Shown here: positions 43,011 to 53,334 of the stretch, piece after piece | Layout: every line of letters starts with the position of its first letter | How positions within the stretch are numbered: the first letter of the stretch is position 1 | Assembly (NCBI GenBank): GCA_949825065.1 | Contig: OX463842.1 | Location: 51,892,526 to 51,956,525, forward strand | DNA: 64,000 nt | Direction of reading: 5' to 3' | Origin: Odontocerum albicorne | Lineage: Eukaryota; Arthropoda; Insecta; Trichoptera; Odontoceridae | The notes under the pieces: generated by a model | The model's input: the letters and a program-made list of their open reading frames with translations, nothing else | Told to the model about the DNA's origin: nothing | The model's database searches: none | Made by a program: the position numbers and the translations under genes

Positions 43011-44288
43011 GTTCTGAAAGCGACATCTATGGAGCAGTAGAAAAACCAAAATTTCTACGCCATTTTAATATTTCATCTTTCATAAGAACGTACTTAAAAT
43101 TTCATTATGATTTGTCAATTCATTCTTTCTTTACAAGCCATTTGAAGTTGACGTGCCAGTGTATTTTTTAACAATGGAAAAATCCGAATATCGTGCAGTG
43201 ATTAAATTCTTTGTTTTGGAAGGTTTATCGGCTACTGAGATCCATGCAAAAGTGATGAAAGTATTAAAGGAGTCTTCTCCTTCATTTTCAACCATTCACC
43301 GATGGGTTTTGGAGTTAAGGCGTGGCCGTACAAGCGTTGAAGACGATCCACGCTCAGGACGTCCAAAAAGTGCATCAACACCAGAAATCATAGCGAAAAT
43401 ACAGGATATGGTTTTGGAAGATCATCGATCGACTGTGGATGTGATAGCTGACACCATAGGCATCTCACATGAAACAACATGGCATATTTTGGCTGAAGTT
43501 TTGGGTTTCAAAAAACTGTGTGCACAATGGGTGCCGCATTTGCTAACAATGCAACAAAAACACGTTCGAATGCGACTTTCTGAGCAAAATTTGGAGCAAT
43601 TTCGAAAGAATAAAAAGGATTTTCTGCGTCGATTCATCACTATGGATGAGACTTAGGTCTACTACCATGATCCTGAATCAAAACAAGAGGCTAAGGAGTG
43701 GTGTGAACCAGGCACTTTGGCTCCGAAGCGAGTTCGTGTCCAGAAATCGGCCAAGAAGGTGTTAACGTCAGTTTTTTGGGATGCAAAAGGAATTTTATTG
43801 ATAGATTATCTCCAAACTGGTAAGACAATCAACTTTGATTATTATTGTGACCTTTTGGACCAGTTGGATGAAAAAAATTGTGAAAAAGACCCGGTTTGCA
43901 GAAGAAAAAAATCATATTTCATCAAGACAATGCACCTGCTCACACAGCTCAAAAAACCATCGCGAAAATTAGTGAATTGGGGTACGAATTGTTGCAGCAT
44001 CTACCCTTTTCGCCAGATTTAGCTCCCTCTGACTTTTGGCTGTTCTCACACCTCAAAAAATTCCTTCGTGGAAAGCATTTTTCATCAAACGAAGAGGTTA
44101 TAGCCGTCGTAGAGGAGTATTTTGCAGTCCTTCCAGAAAGTCACTTCCGTGATGGGACAGCAAAGTTGAAAGATCGTTGGACCAAGTGTATTGATCTTAT
44201 GGGAGTCTATACTGAGCAATAAAAGTGATTTCCCCCCAAAAAAAATGTATTTTCTTTTCCGCTTTTAAAACTTTTTGACTAGTAGCCC
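42995..44288 (+). mobile_element. Near full-length mariner element
   Basis: About 1.29 kb between TA dinucleotides. The left terminus CTAGGTTAGTCAAAAAGTTC and the reverse complement of the right terminus GGGCTACTAGTCAAAAAGTT form inverted repeats that match best in TAGTCAAAAAGTT..AAAGCG. It carries one transposase gene with two lesions (next entry). The left edge merges into the 22-bp array. Confidence 0.9.
43174..44222 (+). pseudogene. Mariner transposase, one stop and one frameshift
   Basis: Start chosen at MEKSEYRAVIKFFVLEGLSA (43174), the usual mariner N-terminus. Then an HTH region, DDPRSGRPKSA (the 'GRP' AT-hook-like motif), FKKLCAQWVPHLLT and FLRRFITMDET, where the conserved Trp codon is TAG at 43654-43656. 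TSVFWDAKGILLIDYLQTGK follows. A frameshift near 43890 moves the frame, after which IIFHQDNAPAHTAQ and PDLAPSDFWLFSHLKK hold the second and third aspartates 34 residues apart (D34D). It ends IDLMGVYTEQ. About 350 codons, family-typical. Otherwise little decayed, so recently active. Confidence 0.92.
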
Positions 44289-44819
44289 TAAAATAATGAA
44301 TTTACCAGATGTATTCGCATGAATCTGTCAAACAAATATAAACCCTTTCAACTTCAGAAAGTTGGCGGAAAAAACACGTAAATTTTATCCAGTCATCATA
44401 GATAAGTTATTACTTATTAGTAACAACCTTTTCATGATGACTGTATTAAATTATTTTTTTTCAATATAAGGTTGTACTCGTATTTGTCATTGTGCTGCTT
44501 TACGCCATCATCGTGTTGCTTATTTTTTAGTCTCGCTTGTTCGTTGTGATTGACGCGATCATCTCTTTATTTGCAACTCTTTTCGCTGTCGTCTTATCAT
44601 TTTGATACATAATGATATCTAGAAATTTTTATCAAGAGTTTCAAGTGCTTTGAATTAAAATTTTGATACCAAAATGATGAGTTTTAATTCCAGAATGAAA
44701 CTTGAAATCTTGAATAATGTAAACTTTAAATGAAACCAAACTCGGAACATATTATACATCTTCTTATGCAAACTATAAACAACCAAATCAATTTATTTAC
44801 ATAGCAACAGTATATCGTG
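44289..44819. other. Unassigned stretch
   Basis: A+T-rich with one TACTCGTA (44475). No gene recognised. Confidence 0.45.
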
Positions 44820-45471
44820 TTAACCCTTCCCTCCCTGTGATGTGTAACTTGTACACATTGCTTCAAAAAAACTTTAATATATCTATATATATAATATATA
44901 CTGGGTTCAGATTTAAGGTCTTTTTCCGTAATACATTTAAACATTAAATGAAAAAATAATATTAATAATAATTAGCACTTATCGGCCACATCAGAGATAT
45001 TTTGTGAAAATCGGGAATAAATTCACCAATATAATCAAACGTATGCCAGTGTGTGACGTAGATATATTCATTCTAAAAAACCGCTATGGGTAAGGAAGCG
45101 ACGCTATTCACGTCTCTCTCACACTCTACTTATGTATAAGCGAACGCAAGAAATAGAATCTCAGTTCGCAATTGTGTTTCTTTCTTCGAGGTATAAAAGT
45201 CCGTGACCGAGTCCCGTCTCAGTTCTTAGTAGCTCTGGGGCATCAGTTTGAAGTGGTCTCTTCGCCCGATGTTTTTTTCATGTTTTCAGCAATTAAATAT
45301 CAATTTTTATCACTTTTGACTTCAAATTTTATTAATTTAAGCGATTGGCTATGAATATTATTATTTTTACGATTTTAAACCGCTCATTTTTACAAGTGTA
45401 ACATATTGATGTGTATTGAATACACAGCACCGGAACGCGCATTTTTTTTAGCACACGAAGCGAAAGGTTAA
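44820..45471 (-). mobile_element. piggyBac-like TTAA MITE, copy F
   Basis: TTAA at 44820-44823 and 45468-45471, with CCCTTCCCTCCCTGTGATG at the left end. It is longer than the other copies because of about 60 extra bp near 45170-45240 (TATAAAAGTCCGTGACCGAG), possibly a small secondary insertion. Confidence 0.8.
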
Positions 45472-46312
45472 TCTAATAATAATGTGAATCTAATAATTTA
45501 GTGTTGATAATATAAATACTAAAAATATCAAACATTATATCACTTAATATTAAACGCTTTCTTGTTTTAATATATTTTGCGCAACAATAAAGCCATTTCC
45601 TCTATATAATCACATTATTTGCCATTGTTAATTCATATCTTATAACATAATCATATCAAGAAGTGACAATAGTCTAATAATTTAAAAATATAAAACTATT
45701 TTATTTATGACATTTATTGATTAAAAACTATTAAACCGTAGGTATGACAACACACATGGATGTAAGTAAAACCGAGTTTAAATTGTTAGATGATTACTTC
45801 ATTGAATAATGTATGAGTCTATTGCTTAAGGCAATATCTTCCGAAAAACGACAAAAAATTGTTTAGAGTATTGGGTGAATATTTACATTAGAACTTTATA
45901 CAATAAATGTAAAATGATAAAAGAAATTATAAGATAAAAAGAATTCACGAATCATTTGACGATTTACGTTACTTAAAATAGTCGGTAAAATATACATTTC
46001 TTTTGTGGATTCTTTGTGATATTGTTTACGCTTTTGAATATCACATTTCTGCTTATCCGTCTCTTGAAAACATATTGTTCGAGAGAATGATATATAAGCC
46101 TTGAAATTAAATATTGTTTGAAGTACGATTCCAGTTTTATTTGAAACTATTTTCATATATACGAAGAAACCAGGCTTTAAAAACAATTCTTATAAATTTA
46201 TCAAAGAGTAGTTTAAAAAATATATTTACAAACAAATAATAGAAAAACAATTTAATATTTAAAAAAAAAACCTACGCATCTACCTTGCAATATCTGCGTA
46301 CCCTGAGAAATT
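45472..46312. other. Unassigned stretch
   Basis: A+T-rich. A 96-codon minus frame at 45896-46186 has no recognised domain. Confidence 0.4.
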
Positions 46313-46375
46313 AGCCTCTGTGGCTAAGGTGATGTATCTTTCCGTTGCGGGTTCGATTCCCGTTGAAATCAAGAT
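46313..46375 (+). mobile_element. tRNA-like SINE head
   Basis: TAGCCTCTGTGGCTAAGGTG (A-box region) and GCGGGTTCGATTCCCGT (B-box with its T-stem) about 30 nt apart, followed by a T-run. No closed cloverleaf, so not called a tRNA. Confidence 0.5.
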
Positions 46376-46479
46376 TTTTTTTAAATGTCTATTGTTTGTT
46401 TTTTGCTCAATTATCATTTAACATATTTCAGGTTGTGTCTTCGAAGAAAGTTTATACAATAAAATACTCCTTTCTCAAA

Positions 46480-46610
46480 ATAAGTCCACAACGAGTATTT
46501 CAATTTTTTGGCCACATTATAAGCTGTGAAATAGACTTTTTGGAATGTTTACTACAGAACATCCTTAAAAAGGAAGATCCCAAATGTGTACGATCGATTA
46601 AGTAAGGAAC
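46480..46610 (+). pseudogene. Short LINE ORF2 fragment
   Basis: RVFQFFGHIISCEIDFLECL, then QNILKKEDPKCVRSIK, resembles the 'FFGHI.R....LE..I..GK..GKR...R' motif of LINE proteins; the basic segment is altered. Frame ends at 46605. Confidence 0.4.
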
Positions 46611-47140
46611 TATGGTTTGTGGTGATGGAAGAAGATACATTGTTAATGGATATTTATGCGAGTCAGAATGCTGAGTAATGAACAATGCCTCTTGGAAAAA
46701 GATTGTATTGTATTACACTTTCCTTGTATATGGTATATACATACCAACTTACAGGACGAATATCATGGCCAAAAACTCAGTCACCCGTGGTATAGAGATA
46801 TTGAACCAACTGAATGACACGGTTGATATATTCTCGGTACCGTCTAGCAGTATGAGAAGAATCCTGGCTGATATTATTCCTAACGAATAAGCTAACGCTA
46901 GAAGCAAACCCTCTTTGTGTAACAGGAGAAATCCGTGCAAAGTGGATAAAAAAAAAAAAAAAAAAATTGATGGCTTTATTTAGCAATATCTTTCAACCAA
47001 CGAGAAAGAGTTTAAAGAAGCCTTAAGAAAAAAATGTATTGTTTTAATTCGAGTACCAGCAATAATCAAATCCGCATTGACTAGATTAAAAAACACAAGT
47101 CTTACAAACACCATAGAGGCCATAGAGGTAAACTTAGAAT
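46611..47140. other. Unassigned stretch with unknown small frame
   Basis: A 70-codon plus frame at 46678-46890 (KNSVTRGIEILNQLNDTVDI near its middle) has no recognised family. An A-run at 46947-46964 could be the tail of a retroposed sequence reading on the plus strand. Confidence 0.3.
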
Positions 47141-47149
47141 AATATAGAA

Positions 47150-47440
47150 TACATACCATCACAGAACATCAGAGAACAAAGAGCGCCAGATTTTACAATT
47201 CTAACATACAACTTTCGCCTCTTCTACATTCATACCCCTTCTCATACAGCTCCTACGATTTCTTAAACTTTTCACATTCATTTGTTTCTATATACTATAC
47301 ACTTTATTCAATCGTGTTTTCTTTGGTCTTCTTCCATCATATTTACACTTTATATTTGCTGTCTTACAGTTTCTTCATTCATGCGTTCCATCTTAACCTT
47401 ACTTTACACATCAGCTTTAAGTTCATCTTCTTCTTCAGTT
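47150..47440 (-). pseudogene. GRPRK-type LINE relic
   Basis: Minus-strand landmarks of this family appear in order: AAGAGCGCCAGATTTTACAA (terminal 'W.S' zone), CTTTCGCCTCTTCTACATTC, TTTTCTTTGGTCTTCTTCCA ('RRPKK') and TTTACACATCAGCTTTAAGT ('LKADV'). It is cut off by the next LINE at about 47440. Confidence 0.5.
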
Positions 47441-47454
47441 TCAATCTTGGGGAT

Positions 47455-47775
47455 TGGTTAGCAGCAAAGCTCTGCATCTCCTCCTCCACTCCGCTCGGTC
47501 TTCAGCGATCCTCTTGAGCTCTGTATAGGAGATGTAGTCGATAGGCAGAGGGCGTCCTCACCTATCGATTCCTCAATCATTCCCTCCGGTATATTGTGCA
47601 GGAGATTTTCATGTCGCAGCATATGCCCCAACCATTCTGCACACCTTTTCGATATGGTGTTTGACAGGTGCTTGATTTTTTCGATCCTGCTGAGAACCTC
47701 GTCATTTGTAATATGTTCTCTCCAGGAAATCCTTATGATTTGTCTACAGGTCCACATCTCGAAGTTAATGTTCAT
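47455..47775 (-). pseudogene. LINE relic related to the 9712 element
   Basis: Minus strand: FEMWTCRQIIRISWREHITN, DEVLSRIEKIKHL, RCAEWLGHMLRHENLLHNIP and EGMIEESIGEDAL, then in a shifted frame ELKRIAEDRAEWRRRCRALL. The same order occurs in the element at 9712-10972 (MWSYRRLLGISWRDR ... LKRAAQDRGEWRRRVE). Truncated and frameshifted. Confidence 0.7.
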
Positions 47776-47944
47776 TCATAATTCATATAGAATAAGATTT
47801 TTTAATATAATGTTTGAGTATTTGATTACTTGTACCAATGTTTTGTCTAGAAAAACACGATAAAGGATTTGAAAAGACACGCTTCTTAGTATATTTTATC
47901 AATTGGTTTGGCTGGTTTGTGTGTGCACTGAGCATTAGCTTGAG

Positions 47945-48120
47945 ATCAGGGGTGTGCGCGCGGCGTGCGGCCCGGTCGCCCCCGTGCGTCCCGGTCGCCC
48001 ACGCACGCTCCGATTGATATTCCGGTGCCCGCACACATTTGATTACATCCAGGAATTCACTCAGGCCGAGCCAAATTGCTGCCGGGAATTCCGGATTCGA
48101 GAGTTTTTTTCTCTCCCGAG
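47945..48120. other. CpG-rich island, possible exon or regulatory
   Basis: A sharp GC rise containing GTGCGCGCGGCGTGCGGCCC and CACGCACGCTCCGATTGATA, with many CpGs, in an AT-rich setting. Frames on both strands are open (47954-48196 plus; 47783-48217 minus) but match no family. It could be an alternative promoter or untranslated exon of the gene at 18481, a regulatory island, or part of an element. Confidence 0.35.
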
Positions 48121-48261
48121 GGATTCCTATTTCGCCTGTAGAAAAATGTACATACTCTCTTATCAGCTGAAGATATTTTTTATTTTGATAACTTAAGATA
48201 TAATCCCAAGGATTCATTTAAAAATTATCGTTTTTATGGTAAAAATAAATCGTTAATACAA

Positions 48262-48342
48262 TTTTGTCCCTGGGCATGGTCTAACGATTAGCATTCACGC
48301 TTAGCAAGCTCTCAGTCCAAGGTTCGATCCCTTGCTTAAATT
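48262..48342 (+). mobile_element. tRNA-like SINE head
   Basis: TGGGCATGGTCTAACGATTA (A-box region) and AAGGTTCGATCCCTTGC (B-box plus T-stem-like pairing) lie about 40 nt apart. No terminal stem pairing. SINE head or tRNA pseudogene. Confidence 0.5.
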
Positions 48343-48909
48343 AACGTTTTTCAAATTTTCTACTTATCTTAATTATTTTAGCATTTTTCAGAAAAAAAAT
48401 AATTGCGTTATGTTAAACTCTACGAAAGCAGCAGATTAAACCTGCCGAATATATTAGAACTTTGATCTCCGTGCTATCAGAGCTTTTGATTTTATTTGTC
48501 AAGACAGATTTGCTTGCTGATTTTGATCTAGCTGATCTTCACCTTAATCCTTTGTTTATCCACAGCTGCATAAAGTTTTTTTTAGCAAGAACACAATACC
48601 ATCTGCATATTATATAGTAAGTTGTTCAGGTATTGTCCGTTGCTGAAAAAAACTAATATTACCAATATAGTTTCTGGATAATTGATCTGAATTCATCTCC
48701 ATTTTATTATTATTCGACTCTGAAAAGCAAGTAGAAACGCGTTTCATGGAAATCAAAAATAAGAACTAGAATTGAATGTGCTTATTTTTTATATTACGTA
48801 TTGATTGAAGATGGTTAAATATTTAATTGATTTGAAATATGAATAAACTTTGTAGAATACCATAAACTGAAATAGATTTTATGGTATTGTATTAAATTAC
48901 TCTTTCATT

Positions 48910-49312
48910 ATATAAAAACATCTTAGTGGGTTTAATTACACGTAGCAATCTCTTTAAACTATAGTTTGGAAATTTAAGGATGAGTCCTGTGACAGCTCAC
49001 AAATTTGCCCCAATACAACCTTGTAACGATGTTCAGTAATTTTAATTATTTTATTAACTTTAATATAAGCCTCAATTCTAATAAATAGCAAGTTATTTAG
49101 GTAAATACATTACATAAGGTTGTATTGGGGCAAATTTGTGAGGTGTCACAGGACTCATCCTAGAATTTCCGAACTATAACATGAAAAGTGTTCAGGATGG
49201 CTTAAATAAAAACCAGACTTATATCCTTTTAAAAAAAATAATGTAAAGGGAATGGAACGTGAAACCTTCGAGCTGGAATCAGATGTCTTACCAGCGACAT
49301 GAATTTGTCTAT
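48910..49312 (-). mobile_element. SINE interrupted by a foldback element
   Basis: The minus strand begins with a tRNA-like head at about 49312-49248 (TGTCGCTGGTAAGACATCTG ... GTTCCATTCCC), continues through a body ending near 49180, and after the foldback insertion resumes with AAAGAGATTGCTACGTGTAA (about 48960-48935), which resembles the SINE/LINE-J tail. Head and tail belong to the class at 29911 and 41985. The split structure is inferred. Confidence 0.45.
48962..49176. mobile_element. Foldback MITE, ~62-bp arms
   Basis: Arm 1 (48962-49024): TAGTTTGGAAATTTAAGGAT, GAGTCCTGTGACAGCTCACA, AATTTGCCCCAATACAACC. Arm 2 (49115-49176) is its reverse complement with few differences. About 90 bp of A+T loop lies between. 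No coding capacity; terminal class unknown. Confidence 0.85.
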
Positions 49313-49560
49313 TTTGTGTAAAGTATTTAATCATCGCGACTTCTATCACGAAAATTTCTTTAAATTAATCGCTTGAAGTGAACCTTCGGAAACATGAAAA
49401 AAATCGCATTCCTGTGATATCGTGTAATATGTGATTTTTATTATTGTAATGACATGATTATTAGTTTTGTATAAATAAATAAAAGTCATTATTGTCATTT
49501 CTACTTAAATATACTAAGACGGTATATTTGTGCCTTTTACGACACTGTAGTCATGTATTT
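49313..49560. other. Unassigned stretch
   Basis: A+T-rich; no recognised feature. Confidence 0.45.
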
Positions 49561-50158
49561 TTTTCCCTTCCTGTGCTAAAAAAATCCACGCGTTCCGGTG
49601 CTGTGTATTCAAAACACATGTAAAAATGAGCGATTTAAAATCGAAAAAATAAGAATACCCAATCACCTAAATTAATTAAATTTAAAGTCAAAAGTGAGAA
49701 TAATTGACATTTAATTACTGAAAACATTAAAAAAAATGGGTCGTTGTTCACAAAACGGGCAAAGCGACTATCTCAAATGAAAGCCCGCGAGCTACTGAAG
49801 CGAGAGAATTGAGATTCTATCTTAGGCTCCCATATACCGAAGTAGAGTGAGAGTGAGACGTGAATAGCGTCGCTTCCTCACCCATAGCGTTTTTTTTTTA
49901 AATGAATATACCTACGTCACACACTGGCACACGTTTTATTGTATTGGTGAATGTATTCCCAATTTTCACAAAATATCTCTGATGCTAAAATCTCGATAAG
50001 TGCTAATTTATTATTAATATTATTTTTTCATTCAATACGTAAATGTATTACGGAGGAACACCTAAAACCTGAACCCTGTATTTATTACATTTATAGAGAT
50101 ATTAAAGTTTTTAGAAACCGTGTGTACTAGTTACACATCACAGGACAGGAAGGGTTCA
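49561..50158 (+). mobile_element. piggyBac-like MITE, copy G (decayed ends)
   Basis: Begins CCCTTCCTGTGCTAAAAAAA and ends ACACATCACAGGACAGGAAG. The flanking tetramers are no longer TTAA (TTTT and TTCA). Internal sequence follows copy A, including GAAGTAGAGTGAGAGTGAGA. Confidence 0.72.
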
Positions 50159-50905
50159 AAAAATTAATACAAATATAAATTCTCAATAATTATCGTTTTT
50201 TTATTTTTATTTTATTTTCTTACAATGTACAGCTGATTTTAACAATTGAAATGTAAGTTAATAATTATTTTACTTTATTTTTTTATGTCAATATGTTAAA
50301 ATATTTATCTAAGAAGTTAAACCTTTATGCTGTCTCAAGTGGGAAAAGAAAAACATCGAAGAATTATCATATATTTAATATTTATTACATGGGAAGCGCC
50401 CCAGATAGGGGAGTCGTACTAACGTTTCCCATCCCCTATGACATATTTCAGGAATATAAATTTAACGGAATTATTGTTTATCACCGCATGCTGCCAAGTT
50501 TTGTGGAACAAACAAGCAAATTAATTCGCGTAATGGCCCATTGCAACATGTGAACACTTTCATGGAGCATGCCAGTAGAGATTGTATTTTATAATAACTT
50601 CCAAAACTATTCTATCTGCCACTAATTTTACAACTTATCTTGGGGACACGAAAAGGTCAAGCATAAACGCTTTGATGTCAGATAATTACGTTAGTTATCA
50701 GATTCACGGTTTGACTTAAGATTAACAATTATTTAATCAGATTAATCAATCAAAGAACTAAGTAGGTGTGTACTTAATTAATTTCAAGAAAAAAGTATTA
50801 TATTAATTAATTTTGCTTTCATCAAATTGTAAGCTCAGGTAACTGGTATTTAAAAATACGTTTTTTAATCCTCAGAGATATTTGGGATTCTCGAATCAGG
50901 ATTTT
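50159..50905. other. Unassigned stretch
   Basis: An 86-codon plus frame at 50293-50553 (GSAPDRGVVLTFPIPYDIFQ) matches no recognised family. Confidence 0.35.
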
Positions 50906-50907
50906 TT

Positions 50908-50990
50908 TAAATGGTGCATGGCCGCGCTGTAACACGCAGGACTTTCGTGCTGAAGGTTACGGGTTCGAACCCTGCGCTACAATGCTTTCC
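50908..50990 (+). mobile_element. tRNA-headed SINE, family S1 head
   Basis: GTGCATGGCCGCGCTGTAAC and GTTACGGGTTCGAACCCTGC (B-box with pairing T-stem). Same head as the minus-strand copies at 35396 and 51296; the body beyond is decayed. The acceptor stem does not pair. Confidence 0.55.
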
Positions 50991-51295
50991 TCGAATGGTA
51001 CAGGCATTTTTTCCGACTATTAATGATCAAATCTATTTAAAAAAAAACAGAATTATAATAAAGCGTTGTTTTGTAACCGCTGTTTACCTCAAGAAAGCTA
51101 ATTGAGGTAACGTGGAAACTAAGTTTCACAATCACAATAAATGCATATAAAAGGAGGTATTCAAGTTAAACCAATCAGTGATCCGTGTAAATAACATATA
51201 TATCAAAAGGTCAATGTATCTCTACTAAGTAAACTTTAAGCAGTGAGTACTTCATTATTTTTTTTATTATTTTCCTTTATTTTTAAAATGAACAC

Positions 51296-51480
51296 ATATG
51301 ACCGAAGTCATAGGTATGTTTTTTTATACTCTTTTTGAAATAAGTCATGTCTCTTTATACCATCAAACACTAGGCGGAAAAAGTGACTGTGTCGTTCGTG
51401 AGGAGTAGCAATATGCGGGGTTCGAACCAATGACCTTCCGCACGGAAGTACAGTGCACTACCACGCGGCCATGCTCCTCT
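51296..51480 (-). mobile_element. tRNA-headed SINE, family S1
   Basis: Minus strand: GAGCATGGCCGCGTGGTAGT, then GGAAGGTCATTGGTTCGAAC (B-box), the ACGACACAGTCACTTTTTCC block, GCCTAGTGTTTGATGG and ATGACTTCGGTCATAT. Block order is identical to 35396-35543, which defines the family. Confidence 0.68.
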
Positions 51481-51799
51481 CAATTATTATAGCTATGCTT
51501 CTCACATTAATGACAAAAAAGGCGTCATTTAAAATACCTACTATACTCGTATAATATATTTTCAAAAAAAACTTTTACGTAAGGAAGTGCATGTGCTTTA
51601 CTAAAGCCAATGAAAGTGCTGAACAGTATTTCAGACTTAAAACCAATGGAAGTGCTACGTCACTCATCATAGCCCACGATCATTTGTATGGAAGAATACT
51701 TGCACACGTCTAATATTTGCGAGTATTTTTAGCAAATGCTCATTTTTTTTGCTATAGGAGTCGACTTCAAAAACTCGAGCAAAATAAAATTATTTTACC

Positions 51800-52423
51800 A
51801 ACTTAGTCACAGGGGCAACATAAAGTCGCAACGTTGACTGTCGCCTAAAAGTAAACATCTCTGTCCACGGCAGCCTGAAAAAGATACCCAACGCTCCTTA
51901 TACTAGTCCAATCACGTGTATTGCGGAGCCAGGAGATTTGCCTCCCGCCAACACCTCTTCGACCCTATATTTTGCCTTGAATGATCAGGTGCAGTAATTT
52001 GAACTTTGCTCCTTTAAGTGCATGGCCCAAATAGGACACCTTTCGGATTTTAATATTAGTCAGCAACTCTCTATCAACTTTGGCTCTTTGAAGAACCCTT
52101 GTGTTGCTGACCATATCCGTCAGGGTATCCGTAGCTTCCAGTCGGTTCATACTACCAACTTTGAGGGTCCATGATTCCACTCCATGCAATAACACTGACC
52201 AAACGTAGCGTTTGACTAACCGTTGTCGAAGTTTCAAGTTTAGATTATCATCGCAGAATACGCTTCTCATTTTATTAAAAGCCGCATGAGATGATTCAAT
52301 TCTGCACTTGACTTCGGTTTTTGGGTCGAGGTCTTCCACTACGATACTTCCAAGGTATTTAATTTTTTTTAAATACCTTATTTTGTAAAGCTTCGTTAAG
52401 AGTTTGAAATATTTCATACCCAT
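51800..52423 (-). pseudogene. LINE family K RT C-terminal relic
   Basis: Minus strand: IKYLGSIVVEDLDPKTEVKC, RIESSHAAFNKMRSVFCDDN, LNLKLRQRLVKRYVWSVLLH, GVESWTLKVGSMNRLEATDT, DRELLTNIKIRKVSYLGHAL, then GVGGRQISWLRNTRDWTSIR in a continuing frame. This is the post-palm region of RT (YLG..., LYG.E.W, YLGH...). About 15 residues are missing between 'NRLEA' and 'TDMV'. Stops occur towards the end. Confidence 0.75.
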
Positions 52424-52429
52424 TAATTT

Positions 52430-52660
52430 TTATCTACTACGCTTGTGTGACCGCTTTTTTATAGATAATCTTGTAAAATACTGTTTCCTAATCATTACGA
52501 TCCCCTAAAGAGCGCTTATCAGTCAGCTCAACAGACAGTAAGGAAGGTTGAGAGATAGAAATGTCGCTAATAAGAACTTCATCTGGTTTTGTGCCATATA
52601 AACAACTGAATATAATAAATTGAGATGTTTAATGAACAAAGTGTAAAATCAGTCAAGAAA
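52430..52660. other. Unassigned stretch
   Basis: No recognised feature; possibly the 3' body of the adjacent tRNA-headed SINE. Confidence 0.35.
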
Positions 52661-52742
52661 CTAATCCGAGAGGAGTCGAACCGAAATCGAAGGCACCCGC
52701 TTGCTTATCATGAATGCAAACCGTTAAACTACGGCAATCGAC
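52661..52742 (-). mobile_element. tRNA-like SINE head
   Basis: Minus strand GATTGCCGTAGTTTAACGGT (A-box region) and TTTCGGTTCGACTCCTCTCG (B-box) about 35 nt apart. No matching acceptor stem. Confidence 0.5.
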
Positions 52743-52859
52743 AACTCATTACAACTTTAAAAAATGAGACATATAGTTTAAGTATATTAAGTTTTAAATG
52801 AATCGATTATTTCACTGCTAAAATTACTGTTCAATTTCTCAAAAAATATACTAATTTGG

Positions 52860-53135
52860 AGTACCACAAAGATAGGCATAGCGCCTGGGATACTTGTTCT
52901 TGCGTATGGTATTGAGAACACTTCTTGCCGGCGCAGTCTAGTGTAATTGCTAGGAACATTTAACGCTAATCTTTGTAATAATCCTGGACAGCTCACAACT
53001 CCTCGAACGAGTTTGACAACGTTTACCAGGAGACGCAGATCTCTTCTTACGCTCAAGGAGTTATACCCGAGCATGCCCAGCAGAAACTGAGTAGGATAAA
53101 GCCATGGATAGACACCAAACTCACTCATAGAGATA
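52860..53135 (-). pseudogene. LINE family N, second copy
   Basis: Minus strand: MSEFGVYPWLYPTQFLLGML, GYNSLSVRRDLRLLVNVVKL, VRGVVSCPGLLQRLALNVPS, NYTRLRRQEVFSIPYART. Nearly identical to the nested copy at 27839. Similarity starts at almost the same upstream point (ATATCTCTA just before the shared Met codon) and stops near 52865 without an A-rich tail. Confidence 0.75.
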
Positions 53136-53334
53136 TATTGTAGATATTTTTTTGTACTTTCTCCACCATGAGTGAGTTCTGCGCCCCCACCGGGCTCGAA
53201 ATGAAGCATTGCTTTCTAATTTGCTACGGATCAATGAATTAAACAACGTTTTGAGCACTATTTGGTTTTTGAACGACTTCTGATGAAATCTGGAATGAAT
53301 AATTTTATTCACTGGTACTTTTTTTATTTTATTG

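Noticed and set aside
47783..48217. 144-codon minus frame across the CpG island
   Set aside because: Open mainly because of high GC. The ends are low-complexity AT sequence, and a plus-strand frame is equally open.
50293..50553. 86-codon plus frame
   Set aside because: No family resemblance; composition changes abruptly inside the frame.
50908..51480. Functional tRNA genes
   Set aside because: A- and B-box sequences are present, but acceptor stems do not pair and the same heads recur attached to SINE bodies.
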